64,000 nt of DNA from Symsagittifera roscoffensis (lineage: Eukaryota > Xenacoelomorpha > Acoela > Convolutidae). The stretch covers positions 63,742,282-63,806,281 of the forward strand of contig NC_087066.1 in NCBI RefSeq assembly GCF_963678635.1. The letters are read 5' to 3'. Below the pieces are notes generated by a model. The model searched no databases and was not told the DNA's origin. It was given only the letters and a program-made list of their open reading frames with translations. Each line of letters opens with the position of its first letter. Position 1 is the stretch's first letter. Positions 1 to 9,500 of the stretch are shown piece after piece. The position numbers and the translations under genes are program-made.

Positions 1-1411
1 TGATAATGCATTTCAAACCACTGAAATTCTACTGTAATCGATTTTTTCCTTTTGTATAGAAAAATAAAAAAATAAAATGAAGCACGTTTTATTTAAACTA
101 AATTTGGTTACTTTTTGTTAAGTTTCAACAAAATTACTCAATTTTTTTTACCCTTAACGTGGGGGGGGGGGGGGGGGGGGGTTGGGGGAGAATAAGGTGC
201 CAACGTTGGTGAGCGTTGAGGAGTTTAAGGTGCAAAGGGGCAAATTTAGGTGAAAGAAGGGTCAAATGTTGAGTAGGTTTAGGTTTTGAAAACGAGATGG
301 CCGTACATTCCCTTAGCAAAATTCCTGCATTATTCATTATGCAGAAGAATTTGCAAAATTTGAACACCGCAAACAAAACCAACGTGGAAGTAAATCAATA
401 CTTAATTGAATTTGTATGAATTATAATTATGTTTACTTGGGTAAAAACAAAGGATTATAATCGATTTTCACTATAATCATTATGTGAGATTTCGTTTCAC
501 TTTTCGTAGATGCGGGAATTGATGAAAGAAACTGCCAGAAAGAGAAGAATTAACAGTTAGAACTGCTTTAACTTGTAGTATAACTACACATTGAGTTCTT
601 CTTCTCATTAATTTTAATTTGAAAAACAAAAAAAGTATCAAAACAATTTTTATTGACTTTGAGTTAGTTTTTGAAATGTTTTAGAAATTTAATGACAACT
701 GAAAACGATCCTTTGATTCTTTACAAATTTTGTTTGAGTAAGTAAAATTAACAGAAAAAAAAATACATTTGACGCATGAGTCTACCCGAATTTTTCCCAG
801 TAGAGCACCCAGGTAAAATCTACAACATCATAATAGTTAAAGCACAGATCAAAAGCTACATTTTTTCTTACAAAAATTGCTTAGCAAAAAATCAAAATTA
901 AAAACCTTTACGCCTACCTCTTTACAGGATGGATGAAACAAAAAAAATCTGCTCTTTGCATATACTTTTGTGTGTACTTTTGAAATTTACTACCAATTAT
1001 TTGAGCTTGTGTCTGTTCAATTTAAAAAAACATCAGTCAGGCTGCATAAAAAATTGGACGAAAACTATTATTTTTCAAGTACCATTGCATATAAACAATT
1101 TCTGGAAAAAGTAATGTAATTATATTAAGACTAAATAGAAATATTTAAGGCTAGGCCAATTTCTGATCAGAAAGTATATACGAACTAAACAATTTTAAGA
1201 AAACCAATGCTTTATTTAAACTTTTCGAATGAAATTTTTGATCATAAATTAGATTAAAAGTTGAAAATTAACGAGTATTTCTCGCCAAGAAAAGAAAACA
1301 AAATTGTTTGCTACGAGCATGTTTGATTGCAGTTTAGAACATCAGAAATTGCTTTAATTAAGGTTTCGTAAACGGTTTAAAACGCAATTTTTCTTTTTTG
1401 GGATTGATCCG
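1..1411. other. left flank of the giant element, no gene
   Basis: AT-rich DNA without a credible coding region; small open frames here lack codon structure. It contains a poly-G tract (about 162-181) heading an interspersed repeat that recurs near 36540. If the GPCR model further right is correct, this is intron sequence of that gene. Inference only. Confidence 0.5.
134..525. repeat. interspersed repeat with G-rich head, copy A
   Basis: Starts with a poly-G run followed by G-rich text containing GCAAAGGGGCAAA, then GGCCGTACA, a TGCAAAATTT block, a GCAAACAAAA block, TATAATCGATTT and a TGCGGG end. The same ordered blocks recur at 36540-37060, and the TATAATC/TGCGGG part at 46080-46385, so this is a dispersed family rather than chance similarity. 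No coding capacity seen. Confidence 0.6.
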
Positions 1412-1415
1412 GTAC
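1412..1415. repeat. target-site duplication GTAC, left
   Basis: GTAC immediately precedes the 5' LTR and is repeated at 20319-20322 immediately after the 3' LTR. Duplications of 4-6 bp are usual for Ty3/gypsy integrases. Confidence 0.85.
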
Positions 1416-1530
1416 TGGAACCTGATCTAAACTATATTTTATGATTGGATAAATTAAATGTTTTACCAATGTAAAGTATTTAATATTAACCAATCATGAT
1501 CCATCTAACTAACAACCCACTTATTTGTAA

Positions 1531-1558
1531 GTGCTGAAGTTACTTGTAATTTCAGCAC
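1531..1558 (+). promoter_or_regulatory. hairpin in LTR upstream of poly(A) signal
   Basis: GTGCTGAA (1531-1538) and TTCAGCAC (1551-1558) form a perfect 8-bp stem with a 12-nt loop, about 60 nt before AATAAA (1620-1625). The 3' copy is at 20026-20053. The layout recalls structured R regions of retroviruses; function is inferred. Confidence 0.5.
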
Positions 1559-1619
1559 CAGAGAGATTTGAATTTAACTTAGAAATTAGTTGGACTCTCC
1601 CGAGCACTTCAGCAGCCGC

Positions 1620-1625
1620 AATAAA
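1620..1625 (+). promoter_or_regulatory. poly(A) signal AATAAA in 5' LTR
   Basis: The only canonical AATAAA noticed in the LTR. The matching site at 20115-20120 in the 3' LTR would direct 3' end formation of element RNA. Confidence 0.55.
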
Positions 1626-1825
1626 CCAGTATACCCTAGATCTATTGAGCCTAGCAGAGACTAGTTAAACAACCTGAGACTAGATAGTATAAGAGTAAGA
1701 TTAGGATCGGTATTAGACTAAGAAGTTGCACGAATCTATCCGGCCGAAAATAAGGTAGCGTGACGAGCAGACGGTGTACCCTATCCGAAATTACTCTATG
1801 AGTTACACACCAGCCCTAACTCATC

Positions 1826-1843
1826 TGGTGCGACCATAAGTCT
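1826..1843 (+). promoter_or_regulatory. putative tRNA primer-binding site
   Basis: TGGTGCGACC begins two bases after the LTR end. TGG is the complement of a tRNA 3' CCA, and this is where minus-strand priming occurs in LTR elements. The complement continues into a TTCGAG block that resembles a T-loop. The tRNA was not identified. Confidence 0.55.
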
Positions 1844-1911
1844 CGAACAAGACCTTATTAGATTAGAATTAACCAAAATTAGATTAGAAATTAGACAAAA
1901 ACATTTACAAA

Positions 1912-2145
1912 ATGTTATACGACAATAATTTAATTGAAATGTCTCTCCGACTCAATAGATCCGAGCCAATATTCCGAACCATAATAGAACTACCCGGAAT
2001 TGGAAGAAGACATCGAACCAAAGACGACATACGACAAAGTAGAAACTTGCCGTATAGTTACATGATAGTTCGGCAAAAGCCAGAACAAACTTTTATATTT
2101 CGAATACTACTTGCAATGAATTTAGATTTCCATTTGCAAACATAA
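1912..2145 (+). CDS. small leader ORF (77 aa), doubtful
   Basis: First AUG-initiated frame after the primer-binding site, encoding a 77-aa Arg/Ile-rich peptide with no recognisable domain. It lies in the transcribed leader, so it could act as an upstream ORF or be chance. Nothing supports a function. Confidence 0.25.
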   Translation: MLYDNNLIEMSLRLNRSEPIFRTIIELPGIGRRHRTKDDIRQSRNLPYSYMIVRQKPEQTFIFRILLAMNLDFHLQT

Positions 2146-2474
2146 AACCTTGAAGTAAATCTTCAAAATCATTTCAGGCGCTAAACAAAATTAATATTAT
2201 ACAATAACGATTGATAAAAAGATCTAAGATCGTTTTCCTAAAATTCTGCAGTATTATACAAAACATGTTTGAAAAATATTTATTGGAAAACAAAAATAAA
2301 AATTAGTAGCATGACAATAAATGGTTAGTAATCATAAATCATCCTGTTGTTCCAGCTTCATCACCTAAAACATAACAGCAATCATCAACTCACTAATATC
2401 ATAAAATACTAAATCTTTCCTTTACACAAATTTAAAACCTCATTAAAACTTAAAGTCACTTAATTTTAAAACCA

Positions 2475-2499
2475 GATCATCAAGGCTTATCCTTGGATC
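2475..2499 (+). repeat. leader hairpin unit 1
   Basis: GATC-AT-CAAGG / CTTAT loop / CCTTG-GATC: a 9-bp stem with a 2-nt bulge. An identical unit starts exactly 60 bp downstream. Confidence 0.65.
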
Positions 2500-2534
2500 T
2501 TAAATCATTTTCTACTTCATTACATTTTAAATTT

Positions 2535-2559
2535 GATCATCAAGGCTTATCCTTGGATC
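2535..2559 (+). repeat. leader hairpin unit 2
   Basis: Exact copy of the 25-nt unit at 2475-2499, with the same stem and CTTAT loop, while the flanks differ. That suggests selection for the structure. Confidence 0.65.
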
Positions 2560-3075
2560 AAACAGAACAACTTTGTTCTCCCCCACCCACTTAATTAGTG
2601 TCTAACGACCTCAAACGTCGATTCACTACCCAACCCTTTCTAAAGACCCAAGACTAATAGAAATTTTTAAACAAAACTAATCATTCAAATTAGGATAAAC
2701 AGTGAAGAACTTCGGTTATTCATCCTTCACTTGATCCCCCCTCTTACCAGACCCAGGATAAATCTTAGACTTAGTAAGTTTAAAATAGTATCTAACGAAC
2801 TACTCGCGTTCTAATTATACCTGAACCTTGTGGATCGATTTACTATTCTCCAACCCTTGAACACAATCACTACCCCTAAGTAAGATTAAGTAAGTTAACA
2901 CCTTAGCTTATACTAGTCACGAGAAAGTAAAAATCATTCTTCGGAATCGATATACTTTTCTCTCCAACCCTGAACAATTAGACCCAGGTTAAGCTAACCA
3001 AAAAATCGTAAGAACTAACAGTTTAGGAAAATAGAAATCATTTAACAACCTTTTGCACCCGTCATCCTAAACCTT

Positions 3076-3543
3076 ATGTCATTTAAAAACCTAGGGAATA
3101 AACAAACAATCGTTTTACACAATTGTGAAATAGATAACAAAAAATACGACCTTGTAATCACACCTCATACACAAACAGTTGGATACATTCGAACAAAACG
3201 ACAAACACTAAAGAGAAAAATAATCACTAAACAAAGACAAATAACACGAAAAAGATTTTCAAAAAATCGAAACGCATTTTCAGAATCAGAAACCAACAGT
3301 TTAGACGAACTCTACAAACTAAAAGAATCAATAGATAAAAATTACCCACAACACGATCAATTATATTTTTCTGACTCAGAAACAACTTCAAATTCATCAC
3401 AAAGAGGAAAAAGAAGAATAAAAAAGCAGTATAAACACAAACCAGTACATCTATACAACTGGAATCAACCAATTCGACACATTAATAATTACATATTAAC
3501 AGTCATCGAACGAAAAAATGAGTTCAACGCACACCCCAGGTGA
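3076..3543 (+). CDS. small basic protein preceding Gag-Pol (155 aa)
   Basis: Encodes a 155-aa, strongly Lys/Arg-rich protein with a basic block around residues 40-62, an acidic/Ser patch around 65-110 (containing SDSE) and a second basic cluster near 110-120. No signal peptide or membrane segment; no domain recognised. Charge suggests nucleic-acid binding or nuclear localisation (inference). The stop codon lies 26 nt inside the Gag-Pol frame, so the two overlap in different frames. Its codons share the A-rich, G-poor bias of the element. It is the first ORF after the long leader, where standard Ty3/gypsy elements start with gag, so it is an accessory gene or an extra Gag-region product. Confidence 0.65.
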   Translation: MSFKNLGNKQTIVLHNCEIDNKKYDLVITPHTQTVGYIRTKRQTLKRKIITKQRQITRKRFSKNRNAFSESETNSLDELYKLKESIDKNYPQHDQLYFSDSETTSNSSQRGKRRIKKQYKHKPVHLYNWNQPIRHINNYILTVIERKNEFNAHPR

Positions 3544-6500
3544 CGAAACTCCAGATGATGATGAAATCTTTCCTTTTATAGTAGATGCAGATACTGATAG
3601 AGGACAACACATATTTTGTCAAAATTTACTCGTAAATTTATTTGAACCCGGAATCAGTCCATGTAAAACAGAGTTCCCCGATGTAAAAATCAAAAGACAA
3701 ATCATAGATCACTATCTAAAAGATATATGCAACATAACACAACAATATGGAATCTACTCTATAGAATTCACTTCCCCAAACCATAATAATAGAACATACA
3801 CTATTCAAACAGACGACCTTGATTTAGAATTTTCAAAAGTTTTTTCAGAATATATAAAAAGCATACAATACCATAACTCACAAAGAGCAAACTCCATTTT
3901 CACCAATGAAGTTTTCGCACTAATATATAGTTATATTTCGATATTAGAAAATGAACTCCCATTAACAAATGTCTCACCGACAGAAACATCTAAACATTTA
4001 AGAGTACGACATGAAATCACACTACTCTCTAGTTATTTAAACATCATTAAAGAAAATTTCACGAAAGACGACGTTTCACAACATACCAAACACGATTTAC
4101 AAAAAATTTTAGCATGGTTCATAATAGATTATTTTACACACAATATTGATTTAATTGCACAAGCAAGAAAAAATTTTAGACCCCAAAACTCGAACGATGA
4201 TACAGCTATCACAGAACAATCAGATTATGTTTGGGACCCCGAATGGTCTCATCCCGTATTTATAAACTTTCCACAATCAATCTCAAGTCAAGCAATAGGT
4301 ACAATATCTTACATAAGAGATTATGTAAGAGTAATACCATTAACAATTGATGCAACACCATTAAACTATAATACATTTTTACCCGATACACAAAATAATA
4401 GTTTAAACTCTACAGTCATACACAATGAAAACCTCAATGGAACTAGGAATCTTACTCAACAAGATATACAGACACCATCACACTTCATAAATGAAGAAAT
4501 TGTACACACAACAACTACACAACAAAGTATTTCACCAATACGCCCAAATTTAACAACACCAAGAAATACAAATCCTTCACAAACACAGGTAACCTTACAA
4601 TCAACCGTTAAACCTTCGGTTGCCCCTAAATATTCACATATGGATTACCAAACATACAAACCCATGACAATACCATCAAAAACACGCAAAACATTCACTA
4701 GAAACAACTTTGCAGACCATAATTATAATTATACACATCCATCAAAAACAAATTATAAACCACAAAGAAATTTTAATCAATATACAAAACCTCGAAACTG
4801 GGATAACCCAACGGCCCAATATAATTCCACAAATTTTCAACCAAATCCTCCACAGGATCGCAGTGAAAATTACCCATTTTTTCAACAAAATAAAAATAAA
4901 AAACAAACATCTTATCAAATGGATTATTTATCCTCAGATGAAGATTTCTTACAACCAGATATATTTGCACCAAATACTCAAGAATATCGTAGACAAGGAA
5001 TACAGAAAACACGTACAAACCATAGAAATTTTTCTCCACAATCAATAGATGCACAATATCAACAACCAATTCAACAACCAAATCCAATTAATATACAATC
5101 TTTTCAACCAATTCAACAACAAAATCCAATGACTACACACTCGTATCAACCATCACAAATGCAAAATGAAATACCACTCCCGTATTATCTTCAACAACAT
5201 GAAATAACAAGAAACCAACTTTCAAATTTTTCTCAAATGCCAAATGCAGCTGAATCATTACAAATGACAATGAATCCATACCTTATGGGTGGATCATCAA
5301 TAACATCAAATAAACCCTTAATGGTTTTCACAGGAACAGACCCTGAATACTCTGTAGAAGATTACTTAAATGCAGTAACAGCAAATTTAATTTTAAATAT
5401 TGGACCTGAACCAATTAACACGCCACTACATCAAAACTGGATACATCGACGCACAGCGTTGATACAAACAACCTTAGATGGCGCAGCCCAAAAATGGTTT
5501 TCAGTACTACCTCAAGAAATAAAATCAAACTGGAAAAGATTTACACAAGAATTTTCAAAAATGTTTGACTCCGAAAGAAACAAACAACAACAAAGAGTTT
5601 TATGTAATGAAATTCGCAGATTACCAAACGAAACCATCAAGCAAATAGCAGTAAGAATCGAAACACTAGTTCGAAAAGCATATTCACTAAATACACATGA
5701 CTATAAAAACACTAAGATGACAGAAATCTTAATGATGACCTTAACACCACAATTAAGGAAAATAGCAATAAAAAAGAGAGCATCACATCCTTCTTCAATT
5801 CGAGAACCCGATTTAGATTTTAGAAAACTAGTAGACAAACTAGAACAAGCAGAAATCACAATGAAATTAGAAGAAACGGAAAATCTGAAATTACAATACG
5901 TTAACAAAATTGAAACGACTCCCACTAATATTAATAATATACAAGAATCAGAAACAGATCTCGTTGAAAAAATCACTGAAATACTCAATATTTACGAAAA
6001 GAACCCGAACTTTAAAGGCAAACCATCTTTCAAAAAATGGTGTAATTATTGCCGACGATACGGACATAGTATTTCCGAATGTAGACAAAAACAACAAGAT
6101 AGTCAAAATAAACCTCAAAAATACAAAGAACCAAATAAATCATTTTATCAATACATGAAAAAAGATCAAAACCTACCAAACAAAAATGTATACAGCAACA
6201 ACAGTTCAGGAAAACCACTCCCAAACAATACAAGCTATACAAGAAATCAATCTCCATATAACTCAAGTTATAGAGGAAGATCACCAGAACGAAGAAACAC
6301 GTATAATTCATCACAAAATCACTACAATAGACCGAATAGTCGAAATAACTACTCCAGATCAAATTCAAATACACAACGATTTGTTTCTAGATCTAATTCT
6401 CAATCAAGAAATAACTATTATCCAAACAACCAATCACGAAATTCATCATACAATAGGAATAGAAACTACTCCTATAATCGAAACAGAAGTTATTCAAACA

Positions 6501-9500
6501 ACCGAAACCAGAATTACCCGAACAACCGATCAAGGAATAACTCATATAATAGATCGAACTATAACAGACCAAACAATAATTACCAAAACAGATCGCGAAA
6601 TAATTCACAAAACCGACACCCAAGTTATAATAATCGCTATCGAAATTATTCCCAATCACCACACCGAAATAATAATCACTACAATAACTCTAATAATCGT
6701 CACAGAAGCAGTACACCTAAACATCAAAGACAAATCAATCAAGTACAAGCTAACCCAGAAACAACATCAGACCCTCCAGGTATTGATGACACAGTAACTG
6801 ATACGTTACAACTCAATCAAATAAACTGTACATCATCAGATTCAGAAAGTGATACTGAAAACACTCTTGATATCAATATGATAAAAGTCGAAAATGACTA
6901 TGAATCTGTCATATATGAACAACCCTTTCCATCACATATATATGAAAATCAATCACAAATTCTTCAAAATCATTACACTACACCCATAAATTCCACACCA
7001 ACGACGCAAGAAACAAATGAGATAAACACTACAAATCAAACCAATAAAAATACCAAAACAAAATGCTTGAATACAAACCACATTTATCAAAATATACAAA
7101 AAGAACAACCCAAAGAAAAAATTTGGACAATATCATTTCTCTTAGAAAGCCCAAGAAATAAAGAATTTCAACCACCAGACCTTGAAATAGATTTTTTAAT
7201 TGATTCAGGAGCAGAATCAAACATAATAAACATTCCCACATGGAATGAAATAAAAATCTTACACCCAAAGCTAACACCTCTTGAAACCTCCAGCAAACTA
7301 GCGACAGCACAAGGATCAACATTGATAAACTACGGAAAAATCCAATTATTTCTCCTCCCTACCAGAACAATGGAACAAAGTAAAATTTTAAATAAGCCAT
7401 TTAAACAAATATTCCATATCACCGATATTAAATATAATATCATTGGAATACCATTTATTTCAAAGTATATACCAACAATTAACATACTAAATAGTAAAAT
7501 ATTAATCAAAGATAAATATACAAAAACAAAAGAAACATCCTTAACATTTTTTCAAAGATTGAATAAACAACCACCATTCTTTTCAAAATTTTATCCGATA
7601 TTTAACCAACAAAGAAAACACCTGAAACCACTATCAGGAAACATCTATAATTTTTCAATCAAACAAGTTCACCAATATGATAAAGCACAAAACAAACAAA
7701 AATTTTATATGTCAGATTTTGAATTCAAACCGATTCATAAATTTTTCAAAATCACAATCTCTTCAATAAAATATTTGAAAAATTCGAATTCAGATATCAT
7801 CTCCTTACATGTCTATAACAACACACCTTACCAAGTAACATTACCATTAGGACTTTTAGGATATTGTGAAACCAACGCAACAATATCACCAATACACGAA
7901 AAAGCCTATCGCGTAAATAATATACTCCAATTACTAGATATTTGCCAATCTACAATTCTTAATGAAGAATTATCTATAAATAATATAATAAGTAACGAAA
8001 ACAGAAATACGGATTATTTCACAAAAACTCCATATTTCAAACCTACATTCAACATCAGTAACTACACAGAGGACCAACAGAAATTTTTAACAATGTTTAA
8101 TTTCCAACATTCACAAATAACACAAGACGAATTTGAAAAGTTAGCCAAACAGCTAATTCAATATTCATCAGTCTATGCAACATCAAAATTCGATGTTGGC
8201 AAAATCAGTTCATCACTACATCTCCCATTAAAACCAGACGCAGTTTTCAAAAAACAAAGAGCAAGTAAAGTACCAATTCACTTACATGATAAAGTAAACA
8301 GATTACTCGATATTTTAGAGCAATACAACATTATATCACCGGTTAATAAAGAAGAACAACCAAAAGGCAACACATTCATCAACCCCGTTATCATTCTAGC
8401 TAAAGGAGAATCGTTAAAAATCGTTCTCGATGCTAGATACCTCAATTCACTCATAGATGAATCAAAATGTAATTGGCCCATTGAACCAATACAAGTTATT
8501 TTAACAAAAATAAACGGCAAATACTTCACAACCGCCGACATGAATAGTGCATACAATCAAATGCCACTAGATGAACAATCACGACGTTTAACACAATTTG
8601 TTATCGGAAACCAACAATATGAATTCAACCGCTTATTCTATGGAATATCCATAGGACCAGCAGCATTTTCAGCCTTTATGAGCAAAATTTTTAGACCACT
8701 AATACTCAAGAAAAACGCAATCACCTATTTAGACGATGTTTTTATGCAATCACAAACAAAAGACGAAATGTTCAAAGTTTTAGAAACATATCACCAAATA
8801 CTTCAGAACGAAAATCTGAAGGCCGCCCCCGATAAATCACACTTCTTTTTGACTAGAGTTAAATTCTTAGGACATAATATAGAAAGAAAAACAATCACTC
8901 CACTGAAATCACGCATTGACGCTATTCAAAAACTTCAACCACCAACAAATAAAAAGAAAATCCAAGAGTTCCTTGGAATGTTAAACTTTTTAAGTAAATA
9001 TGTTTATAAAATGCAATTATACCTACGACCATTTTATAACATCCTTAGACAACAAAACAACTTTGAATGGAATACAGAACATCAAACACGATTCGAAGAA
9101 ATAAAGAAACTTTTAACTGAACAAATTTCAAACACAATTCCAGACCCTGATCAACCATTTTATGCAATGTGCGATGCTTCGAACTTTGGCATCGGCGCAG
9201 CATTATTACAATCACATAATGGTACAAATAAAATGAACCTCATATCAGCAAATTCTCGATTATTCACTCAAGCAGAGCTACGACTCTCAACTCTAATGAG
9301 AGAATGTACAGCCATAATATATACACTTACAGAATATGAATTTCTGATACTTGGATCAAAACATCCCACAGTTTTGTTCACAGACCACAAACCAATCATC
9401 TTTCTTTTTACACAGAAATCTAACCCAAACCACCGAGTTTACAGATTTCAACTAATTCTAATGAAATTTCCAAACTTACATATAGTTTGGACTGCAGGAA

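Larger units (their letters stand above)
1416..1823 (+). repeat. 5' LTR (408 bp)
   Basis: Begins TGGAACC and ends CTAACTCA, and appears base-for-base identical to 19911-20318 by eye. A TATA-like CTATATTTTA lies only about 15 bp inside the LTR, and AATAAA is at 1620-1625. Promoter and poly(A) roles are inferred from position. Confidence 0.95.
2146..3075 (+). promoter_or_regulatory. long structured leader with splice donors
   Basis: About 0.9 kb without a convincing ORF. It contains two identical 25-nt hairpin units 60 bp apart and an imperfect three-fold repeat of a CGAT..ACT..CCAACCCT block (near 2622, 2836, 2948) paired with AGACCCA blocks (2643, 2750, 2980). Three GTAAG-type donors start at 2774, 2880 and 2890; the last is AA|GTAAGT. 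Likely roles are packaging or dimerisation and supply of the 5' splice site for subgenomic RNAs, inferred from position as in retroviruses. Confidence 0.5.
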
